Source: Acidimicrobiia bacterium (lineage in GTDB: Bacteria > Actinomycetota > Acidimicrobiia > IMCC26256 > JAENVU01). From it: a stretch of DNA of 64,000 nt. The notes beneath the pieces are model-generated. The model had not been told where the DNA came from. It saw nothing but the letters and a program-made list of their open reading frames with translations, and did no database searches. The position numbers and the translations under genes are program-made. The stretch covers positions 1 to 64,000 of the forward strand of contig JANYJV010000010.1 in the NCBI GenBank assembly GCA_025361725.1. Reading direction: 5' to 3'. Below, piece after piece: positions 20,121 through 29,264 of this stretch (its first letter is position 1; every line of letters begins with the position of its first letter).

Positions 20121-21329
20121 CTACGCCGCGAGGCCGACGGCAGCCGTGCCCATCAGATCGAGGAAATTGTCGCAGTAGAACGCGCGGCGCACGGACTCGT
20201 CGGCATCGCCCAACGACGCCTCGAACCGTTCGAACGGTTTCCGACCACCCTCCACGTGCGGGTAGTCCGAGGAGAACATCGCCACCTCCGGACCAGCCTG
20301 CTCGATGATCCAGCCGACGTCTTCGGTGGGATAGGGCGTGAAGCGCATCTGCCGGCGCACGTACTCGGATGGCCGGAGTTCGAGGGCCTTGATCCGCTCC
20401 TCGTGGCGGTGGAACGCGTCGAACGCCGACTCCATCTGCCGCATCCACGAAGGGACCCAGATCGCACCCTGTTCGATGACCCCAACCTTGAGGTGGGGGA
20501 AACGGTCGAACACGCCGTCGAAGATCAGCGTCGCCAAGGTCTGTGCCGGCGGTCCGGGGATGCCCATGTAGTCGACGGACCGGAAGTTCTCCTCGCCGCC
20601 GTGAAAGTCCGGAGGGATCGGCAGGCCGTTGTTGAAGTAGCCGGGTTCGATGAGATCGCCGGTGCCACCGACGTGGAACACGATCGGGATACCGGCGTCC
20701 TGGGCCTGCGCCCACACCGGGTCCAAGGACCGATGACTCGGCGAATGATTCGGTGGACACCCGGACGCCACGAGCAATGCGGCCGCGCCACCGGCGATCG
20801 CCTCGCGCGCCATGGCCTTGGCGCGGTCGAAGTCCGCGAGTGGGACATAACAGGTAGGCAGCAGCCGGGCGTCGACGGAACAAAACTCGAGCATCCCGCG
20901 GTTGTGGGCGTGCGCCGTGCCGTACGCGAAGTCGAGATCGTCGCGGTGTTCCCAGTCGTGCAGTCGCCGATTGTGGAACGTGTTGAACAGCAACTGACTC
21001 GAGAACCCGAGCAGATCCAAGGCGCGTGGGCGGTCGTCGGCGATGAACGCACCCGTCGCGGCGAAGTTCTTACGAGCCATGATGTCGGTGGCTTCGGTCG
21101 CGCGGTATTCCTCGGACGCGTGCTTCGTTGCGATGCGATCGAACGCGACGGTGAGGTCACGGAGTTGCTCGTCCGGATCGCCGGTCTGTTGCAGTTCGTT
21201 CCCGCCCGAGAGCGACAACGGCGCAATGCGGTCCCTCAGATCCGGGTCCGCGTGATCACGGAGCCACGAGGGCGTCTCCATGATGTGCGCGTCCGCGTCG
21301 TGCACGATCCGACCACTCACGTACGCCAT
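20121..21329 (-). CDS. amidohydrolase-family (TIM-barrel) protein
   Basis: IVHDADAHIMETPSWL, YVPLADFDRAKAMAREAI, MFSSDYPHVEGG. Confidence 0.85.
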   Translation of the reverse strand: MAYVSGRIVHDADAHIMETPSWLRDHADPDLRDRIAPLSLSGGNELQQTGDPDEQLRDLTVAFDRIATKHASEEYRATEATDIMARKNFAATGAFIADDRPRALDLLGFSSQLLFNTFHNRRLHDWEHRDDLDFAYGTAHAHNRGMLEFCSVDARLLPTCYVPLADFDRAKAMAREAIAGGAAALLVASGCPPNHSPSHRSLDPVWAQAQDAGIPIVFHVGGTGDLIEPGYFNNGLPIPPDFHGGEENFRSVDYMGIPGPPAQTLATLIFDGVFDRFPHLKVGVIEQGAIWVPSWMRQMESAFDAFHRHEERIKALELRPSEYVRRQMRFTPYPTEDVGWIIEQAGPEVAMFSSDYPHVEGGRKPFERFEASLGDADESVRRAFYCDNFLDLMGTAAVGLAA

Positions 21330-21390
21330 CCCGGCTCCCCTCGCATCACCTCGACGACCCCAGCCCGTGACCGTACTCCGGACCCTCTCC

Positions 21391-21449
21391 CCCACACTCT
21401 GGCGTCGCTCACGCCGCTCCACGCGGCGCTGGTGACGCCAGACGGTGGG
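21391..21449. repeat. dispersed extragenic palindrome, copy 1
   Basis: CCCACACTCTGGCGTCGCTCACGCCGCTCCACGCGGCGCTGGTGACGCCAGACGGTGGG; about 54/59 identical to 47718-47776; outer arms complementary. Confidence 0.8.
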
Positions 21450-21455
21450 TTTGGG

Positions 21456-22604
21456 TCAGCGAGGTGGGGCGAAGGGTCCGCCGGGGGCGAACGCGATCGC
21501 GGCGAAGCGTTCGGCGATGCGGAGGTAGCCGTCGCCGTCGGGGTGCAAGCCGTCCAGGAGCGTCGGCGCGTCTGCTTCGCCGAAGAGTTCCAGGCCGTCG
21601 ACGTACGTGAGGTTGGCATCGCCGCTCGCCTGCCGGGCCACCACTGCGGCGCCGAGGATTGTGCGGATGCGCCGCAGCGTGAGGCTCGTGGGCACCAGCT
21701 CCTGCGGCCGGTTCGGGACGACCCGAACCCGACCGTCCGGTGTCGTCAGCGTGGGACCGGGATGGTCCTCAACCACCGGACAGACGATCGGTGACACGAC
21801 CACGATCGGCGTATCGGGCAGCTCGTCCCGCAGCGTGTCCATGAAGCCGTGGAACGCCGGAGCGAAGGTCCGATCAGTGAAGCTGTTCGCGTTCACCACG
21901 TTGATTCCGACCTTCAGACTGATGAGGTCTGGACGTTGCTCCACGATCGAGCGGGCGACGAACTGATCCAGATGACACTGGCCGGCAATGCCGAACTGGA
22001 GCAGATCCACCTCGCCGAGCTGGGCCGCCACTGCGGGCCAGATCTCAGTGGGACCGTGCGCCTCGATGCAATGGCTGATCGAACTCCCGTAGTGCGCCCA
22101 GCGGCGTTTCGTACGCGGCGCCGGCTCGACGGCCGAACCGTCGGCAACCCGCAGCGCACGGAGCTGCGTCGCCGCGTTCTGCGGCAGCCAGATCTCGATG
22201 ATCTTCATCGCGTCACCGAGATCGTCGAACCGCAACGCCACCGGCTGGCCCTGCTCGACCTGAAGGTCCAAGGTCACGAGATCGATGACCAGCCGCGTGC
22301 CGGAGGGATCCTCAGTTCTCGCAACGCGCCGACCGTCGACCACGACGTCGAAGTACATCGGACGAACCGGCGCCCCGACCACCGTGAACCCGGTGGTCGC
22401 CGCATCGAGCTCGATCCACGGCGAGTCGGTGCGCAGCATGATTCGCACACCCGACCCGAGCGTGACCATGAAGTGCATGAACACGTCAGGAATTTGCGGA
22501 CGCGTCCACGCGGGAAGCCGGCGAGGCGTGATCCCGGCATCGGCGCGATCGAAGTCCAACGCCCCCACGACCTCAACCGCCCCACCTTCGAACGAGAGCT
22601 CCAC
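21456..22604 (-). CDS. SGNH/GDSL-type hydrolase
   Basis: AHYGSSISHCIEAHGPTEIWPAVAAQLG...GIAGQCHLDQF...GLHPDGDGY; start estimated. Confidence 0.75.
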   Translation of the reverse strand: MELSFEGGAVEVVGALDFDRADAGITPRRLPAWTRPQIPDVFMHFMVTLGSGVRIMLRTDSPWIELDAATTGFTVVGAPVRPMYFDVVVDGRRVARTEDPSGTRLVIDLVTLDLQVEQGQPVALRFDDLGDAMKIIEIWLPQNAATQLRALRVADGSAVEPAPRTKRRWAHYGSSISHCIEAHGPTEIWPAVAAQLGEVDLLQFGIAGQCHLDQFVARSIVEQRPDLISLKVGINVVNANSFTDRTFAPAFHGFMDTLRDELPDTPIVVVSPIVCPVVEDHPGPTLTTPDGRVRVVPNRPQELVPTSLTLRRIRTILGAAVVARQASGDANLTYVDGLELFGEADAPTLLDGLHPDGDGYLRIAERFAAIAFAPGGPFAPPR

Positions 22605-22776
22605 CGCATTTCCTCCATCACTTCTGCGCTGCATCCGCAGCGCGGCGAGTCTCCTACGTACCCGGAATCGCTCGTCCCTCGCTCCCGGGCTACTCCGGGG
22701 ACCGCGCAGGTGCCGGTGCAGCGTACGGCCCAAGAATTCACCCCGGCTACACGCCGCAACCTGCGACGATTCCTGA

Positions 22777-23739
22777 GTGACCAACGAACCCCGACTCACT
22801 CCCGAACCGCAGCGCAGCGAAGGCGAGCCGGTCGGGAGCATCCCGACCAACCACGCGAGCACCCACACCGAGCGGACGACCAGTAGTGAAGTCGGGAGCA
22901 TCCCGACCAACCACGCGAGCACCCACACCGAGCGGACGACCAGAAGTCAAGATACCTATACCCACGGCCATCACGAGTCGGTGTTGCGGAGTCACCGATG
23001 GCGGACGGCGGAGAACTCGGCCGGATACCTGCTCCCCCACCTCACGCCGGGTCAAACGTTGCTCGACGTCGGCTGCGGACCCGGCAACATCACGATGGAC
23101 CTCGCCGCGCTCGTCGCACCCGGCCGGGTTATCGGTATCGACGCGGCTGCCGATGCCATCGACGCCGCGAACCAGGTCAACACGCAACCGGAGCAGGTCA
23201 GCTTCGCGATCGGTGACGTCTACGCGCTGGACGCGCCGGACGCGACCTTCGACGTCGTGCACGCGCATCAGGTGCTCCAACACCTCACCCGACCGGTCGA
23301 CGCGTTGCGCGAGATGCGGCGAGTCCTCCGACCGGGAGGCGTGGTAGCGGCGCGCGACAGCGACTATTCGTGCTTCTCATGGGCGCCGCTCGACCCGCGA
23401 CTCACGCGTTGGAACGAGCTGTATCACGCGCTCGCACGTCACAATCAGGCCGAACCCGACGCCGGTCGTTTCCTGCTCGGGTGGGCGCAGCAGGCCGGAT
23501 TCACCGACGTCGTTGCGAGCAGTTCGAGCTGGACCTACGCAGACCCCGAGTCGCGCGCGTGGTGGGGTGGCCTCTGGGCTGATCGCGTGCAGCAATCATC
23601 CTTCGCCACCCAAGCGCTCGAGCACCGACTCTCCGACGCTGCGGAACTCGCAGACCTCGCGGACGCGTGGCTGAACTGGGGCCAACAGCCCGATGGTTGG
23701 CTGGCCATTCTCCACGGCGAGATCCTCGCCCGCGGCTGA
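22777..23739 (+). CDS. class I SAM-dependent methyltransferase with repeat-derived N-terminal extension
   Basis: TYTHGHHESVLRSHRWRTAENSAGYLLPHLTPGQTLLDVGCGPGNIT; residues before this are repeat-encoded. Confidence 0.85.
   Translation: MTNEPRLTPEPQRSEGEPVGSIPTNHASTHTERTTSSEVGSIPTNHASTHTERTTRSQDTYTHGHHESVLRSHRWRTAENSAGYLLPHLTPGQTLLDVGCGPGNITMDLAALVAPGRVIGIDAAADAIDAANQVNTQPEQVSFAIGDVYALDAPDATFDVVHAHQVLQHLTRPVDALREMRRVLRPGGVVAARDSDYSCFSWAPLDPRLTRWNELYHALARHNQAEPDAGRFLLGWAQQAGFTDVVASSSSWTYADPESRAWWGGLWADRVQQSSFATQALEHRLSDAAELADLADAWLNWGQQPDGWLAILHGEILARG
22831..22950 (+). repeat. 60-bp in-frame tandem repeat (2 units), hairpin-containing repeat family locus A
   Basis: Units 22831-22890 and 22891-22950 match at 58/60; each contains GTCGGGAGCATCCCGAC. 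Confidence 0.95.
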
Positions 23740-23757
23740 CCAGAATCTCCGCGCCGC

Positions 23758-24771
23758 TCAGGCCGGGGTGACCACCGGGAAGCGGATGTACTCGTCGATG
23801 AGAGCGAGACCGAGATGCTCGTCGCGCTCGACACGCTCACCCCGACGCTCGCTCAGGTCAGCACACAAGGTCTCGAGGATGGCATCCAGGGTGAGATCGT
23901 CCGCGTGCGCGCGCCAGGTGTCCCGATCCGCTTCGCTCGCAAAGCAGTAGGCCTTCCACGACACCGACAGCCGCAACTCGGACCAGCGGTAGTCCGCCAA
24001 CACGGCGTCGTCCGGTCCGCGCACGATCCACCGGTCACCTTCCGCTCGGAGACCGCAACCCGGCCGGAGAGGCGGCATCGCATCCGCGCTCACGGGCGAG
24101 ACGCGATCGACACCGTGGAACACCGAGTCGGTGTCCAGCACGAGCGCGGTGTTGGTGTGTATCGGATGGTGGACCATCGGTCCGGCGGGACCATCGGGCC
24201 AGTACGCGAGCGCGCCGCCGACCAGGTCGGAGAACCAGGCAATGCCCGTCGCGATGTGCATCCGGTACTGGTCGAAGAGTCCCGAGTGGTGCATGACGAC
24301 GAGCAGCCACTGCGGAACGGTCTTGCGGCTCACACCACGGAACTCGGGAACGTCGGTATGGACGGCGAGTTCCTGACCCGGGACCATGAGGTTCGCGTAC
24401 GCGATCTGTGGCTCGACGACAGACCTGCCGTGCACCACGCGGGCCGCATCCGCGAGGCGGGATGAGAACAGGAACGGCGCGATGTCCGGCGCGATCAGTT
24501 CGCCGCCGTACGCATACTCCTCGCGGAAGTAGCTGGTGCGGGCCGCGAGGGTACGAGGCGTCTCCGCCGCACGATGCAGTCCGCCGGTGTTGACGAAGTT
24601 CATGACGCTGTCGTGGCGCTGCACGAGCCCGGGACCCTCCGGGATCTCGATCGGCTCGAGTTCGCCGTAGGTGCGATAGCGCCCGAAGTGGATGCACAGA
24701 TCGACGACCGATGCTGCATCCGTGTCGTTCAACAGCGGGTCTATCGGGACGATCGTTCGGGATCCGAGCAC
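23758..24771 (-). CDS. hypothetical protein, possibly 2OG-Fe(II) oxygenase-like
   Basis: 337 aa ORF; VPGQELAVHTDVPEFRG candidate HxD. Confidence 0.55.
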   Translation of the reverse strand: MLGSRTIVPIDPLLNDTDAASVVDLCIHFGRYRTYGELEPIEIPEGPGLVQRHDSVMNFVNTGGLHRAAETPRTLAARTSYFREEYAYGGELIAPDIAPFLFSSRLADAARVVHGRSVVEPQIAYANLMVPGQELAVHTDVPEFRGVSRKTVPQWLLVVMHHSGLFDQYRMHIATGIAWFSDLVGGALAYWPDGPAGPMVHHPIHTNTALVLDTDSVFHGVDRVSPVSADAMPPLRPGCGLRAEGDRWIVRGPDDAVLADYRWSELRLSVSWKAYCFASEADRDTWRAHADDLTLDAILETLCADLSERRGERVERDEHLGLALIDEYIRFPVVTPA

Positions 24772-24804
24772 TGCGGCAGCGTACGACGTTGGTCCGAAGA
24801 CGCG

Positions 24805-25452
24805 CTATAGGGTCAGGACGCCTGCGGCAATCAGAGCGTCGCGCGCTTCGTCGACCCCGCGCGCAATTTCAGCCGTAAACCCCGCGGCGCGCGCACCGTC
24901 GACGTTGATGACGTTGTCGTCCAGAAAGAGGATCCGTTCGGGCGCGAAACCTGCCAACTCCGCAACGCGATCGAAGAGATCTCGGTCGGGTTTCAACACG
25001 CCGAGTTCATGCGAAAGGAATCTGGGATTGAACGTGGCGAAGATCCCCCACTCAGAGAACCGCTCCTCGGTGTGCAACGAGTTCGTATTGCTCAAACAGC
25101 CCACCGCCACCACCTCCGCCACCTCAGCGACCAACGCCTCGGCGCCGGGCATCGGTCCGACCGGCCAGATGCGGAACGCTTCGAGGAACGCATCCGCCGG
25201 GACCGACAGCTTCCACTCGTCGACCATCCCCGCCGCGAACTCGGACGCGGTGCACTCCCCCCGTTCGAACGCACGGACCCACGGACAGGACAGCCAGCGC
25301 TCCCACAACTCGTCGTCGCTGCTGATGCCGGCGAGATCCCGCATGGCACCGACACCACTGAGCTCGATGAGGACACCCCCGAGATCGAAGAGCACGAGAT
25401 CGAACGGCACCGACGTCATCGCCTCATACTGCTGGGCGGGGGTCACGTTCAC
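24805..25452 (-). CDS. HAD-family hydrolase
   Basis: VLFDLGGVLIELSG; GVLKPDRDLFDRVAELAGFAPERILFLDDNVINVDGARAAG. Confidence 0.9.
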   Translation of the reverse strand: MNVTPAQQYEAMTSVPFDLVLFDLGGVLIELSGVGAMRDLAGISSDDELWERWLSCPWVRAFERGECTASEFAAGMVDEWKLSVPADAFLEAFRIWPVGPMPGAEALVAEVAEVVAVGCLSNTNSLHTEERFSEWGIFATFNPRFLSHELGVLKPDRDLFDRVAELAGFAPERILFLDDNVINVDGARAAGFTAEIARGVDEARDALIAAGVLTL

Positions 25453-25509
25453 GAAATCGGATCGAAGACCTCCGAAACGGAACGCACCCCAGCACTAACT
25501 TCGGCGGTC

Positions 25510-26523
25510 ATGGACCTCCCTTGCGTGTGGGACGCACCCCGACCGTACGTGCATCCGCTCACCACTCCCGCCGGCGCGATGCTCAGCGTGGAGGCGCCGG
25601 CGGATCACCCGTGGCATCACGCGCTGTGGTTCACGATCAAGTTCCTGAACGGCGAGAACTTCTGGGAGGAGTACGGCGAGTTCGGCACGCTGCGCACGAT
25701 CGATGTCTCGCCTGTCGAAGGCGGCGTGCGCGCCACCCTCGATTGGATTGCACCCGACGATGCGGAGGTGCGGCTGCACGAGGTACGTACGATCACCACT
25801 CATCGTGTCGACGACGACGCATACGCGATCGACTGGCACGAGTTCCTCACCGTGCCGGCCGACACCGTGCTCGATCGGACTCCGTTCACCAGGTGGGGTG
25901 GCTACGGCGGCCTGACGTTCCGCGGCGCGCCGGACTTCACCGACACCGTGATCCGCCTCGCCGACGGCACCGACCGCGACCGCGCCCTCGGCGACCCCTC
26001 CCCCTGGCTCTCCATCGAAGGCACCCCTCATACTTGGATAGCTTCCGAGCCGCAGCGCAGCGGAGGCGAGCAGGTCGGAAGCATCCCGACCAACCGCGCG
26101 AGCACCGACACCGAGCGGACGACCAGAAATGACGGAGGCGAGCAGGTCGGAAGCATCCCGACCCGCCAACACGCAGCCGACTCGCTCCCGAGCCGCAGCG
26201 CAGCGGAGGCGAGCAGCTCGGAAGGGAGCCCACGAACTCCCCAGGTCCCTCGATCGGCGACCGTACGAGCAGACAAGCAAGCGGGAATCATCATGTTCGA
26301 TCATCCGGACAATCCGCGGTCGCCGTCGCCTTGGTACGCGAGCACGAAGGCGGACACCTACGGCGAGGGATGGGCCAACTTCGTGAACGCAGCGTTCCTG
26401 TGGGACGACCCTCTCACGATCGCCGCGAACGAGGACCTCGACCTCCGGTATCGAGTGATCGTGCACGACGGGCACTGGGACACCGACCGCATCGGCGCCG
26501 AGTACGCCCGGTGGGTCGCCTGA
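25510..26523 (+). CDS. PmoA/DUF6807-like protein carrying an in-frame repeat insertion
   Basis: HPLTTPAGAMLSVEAPADHPWHHALWFTIKFLNGENFWEE; IIMFDHPDNPRSPSPWYAS; interrupted by repeat peptide. Confidence 0.75.
   Translation: MDLPCVWDAPRPYVHPLTTPAGAMLSVEAPADHPWHHALWFTIKFLNGENFWEEYGEFGTLRTIDVSPVEGGVRATLDWIAPDDAEVRLHEVRTITTHRVDDDAYAIDWHEFLTVPADTVLDRTPFTRWGGYGGLTFRGAPDFTDTVIRLADGTDRDRALGDPSPWLSIEGTPHTWIASEPQRSGGEQVGSIPTNRASTDTERTTRNDGGEQVGSIPTRQHAADSLPSRSAAEASSSEGSPRTPQVPRSATVRADKQAGIIMFDHPDNPRSPSPWYASTKADTYGEGWANFVNAAFLWDDPLTIAANEDLDLRYRVIVHDGHWDTDRIGAEYARWVA
26045..26225 (+). repeat. hairpin-containing repeat family locus B (one full and two partial units)
   Basis: CCGAGCCGCAGCGCAGCGGAGGCGAGCAGGTCGGAAGCATCCCGACCAACCGCGCGAGCACCGACACCGAGCGGACGACCAGAAATGA plus partial copies from 26133 and 26189; matches locus A. 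Confidence 0.9.
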
Positions 26524-29174
26524 TGCCGGACAGTCACGCGCTCGGCGACGAACTGCTGAGCTTCGTGACCAGCACCCTGACGCAGCTCGCCACCACCCAC
26601 TTCCCGGACTGGCGGATCCCGCGAACGTTCGCCGGCCACCGCGTCGACGCGGACGTGCGCGCCGACCTCGTCTTCACCCTCACGCACCTCGCGCAGGGCG
26701 GCGTCACCGAAGTCGCCGGCGATCCGATCGACGAGGTCATCGCCCGGCTGCTCACCGAGGTCGACGGCCGCACCACGCACACCTTCTTCTCGTATCGAAT
26801 CGCCGAGACCCTGCTGCGACGAGGTCCCTTCGCCGCCAACCCGCTGCTCGCCGACGCGACCGATGCTCAGCGCGCGGAGGTCGATCGTGCCACCGACAGC
26901 CGGGACTGGATCGAACTGCTCGACACGGACCTCCTTCCTCGCAACTACGCGGCGGTGTTGTCCCGTTGCGAACTGGCCCGCACCGACCTCGGACTGGCGC
27001 AGGACCCAGGCGTCCTCACGTCCCTCGTCGAGCGGCTCGCGACCCTCCTGAATCAGAACCCGCTCGGCGCGCTCGACGACTCGAACGACGGCTCCGGCCG
27101 ATACGACATCTACACGGCCGACATCTGGTTGTTCTGCGAACCGCTCGCGGACCGGCTCGGGGAGTTCTGGCGGCACGGCGCCCGCGCCACACTGGACCTC
27201 GTCGACGCGGTCGCCGGGCCGGACGGCGCGGCCATCCCATGGGGCCGTTCCACCGGCGTCCTCGCCACGGTGCTCACGGTCGAGCTCGCGGCGCTGGCGT
27301 TGCATTCCCAGCTCCGTGACGACCGCGCGAGCAGCTGGATCCGCCGCGGCATCGACGCGTTCCGCGCCACTCGTCATCGGTTCGACACCGACGGCGTCAT
27401 CGACGCGCACCGGCACCGGAATCAAGACGAGTACCGAGGCCCGGCGCGCCGGCTGCAACTCACGCTCGACGTGCTCGGGAAGCTCGCGTGGGCCGGCGCA
27501 GCACTCGGATCGGCGGACGCAATCGAACCAGCGTCACCACTCGAGACGTACCGACCGCGGGACGGTCGTATCGACTTCGAGGCCGATCGTCACGCGGCCG
27601 TTTGGGCGAGCGCCAACCCCGCGCGGCGGGTGGTCATCCCCTTCGTCGGGGCAACGCGCAGCCACTACTTCCCCGTCCCCCACGCGCCCGGCACGTTCGA
27701 GGCGCCCGTCGACAACGACCAGGTGGTCTGGGCGCCGCTCATCATCGACGGTGCGCGTCGTGCGACCACCGCACACCTCCCGGCGGACCTCACCACCTCG
27801 GCGCACGCCGTCACCGCGCGCTGGGACGCCCTGAAGGTCTGTGGCCTCGGTCCCGGCGGCAGCACGCCCGATCCCCTTGCCGGGTCGTGCACCACCACCT
27901 ACGAGCTCGACCGCCGGACGCTGGTCGTGACCCACGACCTCAAGTTGGCAGGCGAGCCCGACGCGATCTCGATGCTGATCCCGGAGACTGAACGCACCGA
28001 GCTCCGCGTGGAGTTCACCGCCGATGTCTCGCACGCGATCACGACGATCGAGGTCGGCGGTATCGCCGAATGGTCAACCCCGTATTCGGGGCTGCGCCGC
28101 GTCCATCAACTCGATGTCGACCCGACCACCCGGGTGCGCATGAGCGCTCGGGTCACGCCGTTGTTGCGGGTCGCGTCGACGGCGCACGGGCACTGGTACG
28201 ACCGCCTGCTGTATGCGCCGATGGCCGATCGCGTTCGAGGGATGCCCGCCCCGCTCGGGGTCCTCGCGGACCGATCGGTCGATCTCGATGATGTCGAGTT
28301 GCTCCATCTCCACTGGCCGGAGTGGTTCGGGTTCGACGATCCGTCGGTGCACGCCGAACTCATCACAACGCTGGCCGACCGCGGGATTCCGATCGTGTGG
28401 ACAGCACACAACCTGACGCCTCATGACCGTCGACCCGAGGTCTACGACCCGATCTACCAGCAGTGGGCCACCGCGGCCGACGCAGTCATCCATCACTCCG
28501 AATACGGACGGGCACGAATGCTCGCCCGCTACTCGTTCCGCCCGGTGTGCCGTCACGAGACCATCGTGCACGGTCACTTCGGCGAGCTCTGGCCGGCGGC
28601 GCACACCATGACGCGCGCTGAAGCCGAGCGAGGCCTGGGATTCGAGCCGACCAACATCCGGATCGGTCTCGTCGGCGCGCCGCGTGAGGACAAGAAGGTG
28701 CTGGAGTTCCTCGACGCCGTCACTCGTTGTACGCGTGAGGACATCCAGGTCGCGTGTTGGTCACTCCGCATCGACCAAACCGCGCCGGACGACCCGCGCA
28801 TCGTGGTCGCCGATCGCTATCGCGGCGTCGACGACGTCATCTACGCGACCCGGCTCGCGGCGTGTGACGTCCTCGCCTTTCCGTTCGACCCCGAGGGAGA
28901 CATGCTCGCGACCGGCACGATTGCCGACGCGATCGGCGTCGGCATCCCCGCGCTCGTCTCCGAATGGCCGTTCCTCACCGAGATGCTCGGCGGCGCAGGA
29001 ATTCCGTGCGGGCACACGGCGTCGACCATCGCCGCCGCGCTTGAGACCCTCACCCGCGCCGACGTCGACACCGCGGCCGCGGCGATGAAGGCGTCGCGAT
29101 CGAGCTTCGACTGGGCGCCGCTCGCACACTGCACCGCCGACCTCTTCGACCGCGTCGTCCTCGCCGAAGCCTGA
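26523..29174 (+). CDS. large protein: N-terminal helical-toroid-like (DUF2264-type?) region fused to C-terminal glycosyltransferase
   Basis: C-terminus LHWPEWFGF...IVWTAHNLTPHD...DAVIHHSEYGRARM...IGLVGAPREDKKVLEFLDAV...ACDVLAFPFDPEGDMLATGTIADAIGVGIPALVSEWPFL; ATG overlaps previous stop. Confidence 0.65.
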   Translation: MPDSHALGDELLSFVTSTLTQLATTHFPDWRIPRTFAGHRVDADVRADLVFTLTHLAQGGVTEVAGDPIDEVIARLLTEVDGRTTHTFFSYRIAETLLRRGPFAANPLLADATDAQRAEVDRATDSRDWIELLDTDLLPRNYAAVLSRCELARTDLGLAQDPGVLTSLVERLATLLNQNPLGALDDSNDGSGRYDIYTADIWLFCEPLADRLGEFWRHGARATLDLVDAVAGPDGAAIPWGRSTGVLATVLTVELAALALHSQLRDDRASSWIRRGIDAFRATRHRFDTDGVIDAHRHRNQDEYRGPARRLQLTLDVLGKLAWAGAALGSADAIEPASPLETYRPRDGRIDFEADRHAAVWASANPARRVVIPFVGATRSHYFPVPHAPGTFEAPVDNDQVVWAPLIIDGARRATTAHLPADLTTSAHAVTARWDALKVCGLGPGGSTPDPLAGSCTTTYELDRRTLVVTHDLKLAGEPDAISMLIPETERTELRVEFTADVSHAITTIEVGGIAEWSTPYSGLRRVHQLDVDPTTRVRMSARVTPLLRVASTAHGHWYDRLLYAPMADRVRGMPAPLGVLADRSVDLDDVELLHLHWPEWFGFDDPSVHAELITTLADRGIPIVWTAHNLTPHDRRPEVYDPIYQQWATAADAVIHHSEYGRARMLARYSFRPVCRHETIVHGHFGELWPAAHTMTRAEAERGLGFEPTNIRIGLVGAPREDKKVLEFLDAVTRCTREDIQVACWSLRIDQTAPDDPRIVVADRYRGVDDVIYATRLAACDVLAFPFDPEGDMLATGTIADAIGVGIPALVSEWPFLTEMLGGAGIPCGHTASTIAAALETLTRADVDTAAAAMKASRSSFDWAPLAHCTADLFDRVVLAEA

Positions 29175-29264
29175 CTCGACTCCACCTCTCTACCCTCCCA
29201 CCGCCAACCCCCTTCGACCAACTGGCGTCTGCTGACGCTCACAGCGGCCTCAGACACCAAACGC

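Noticed and set aside
22831-22950. Tandem 60-bp repeat considered as a CRISPR array
   Set aside because: Only two nearly identical units with no variable spacers, and it lies inside a coding frame.
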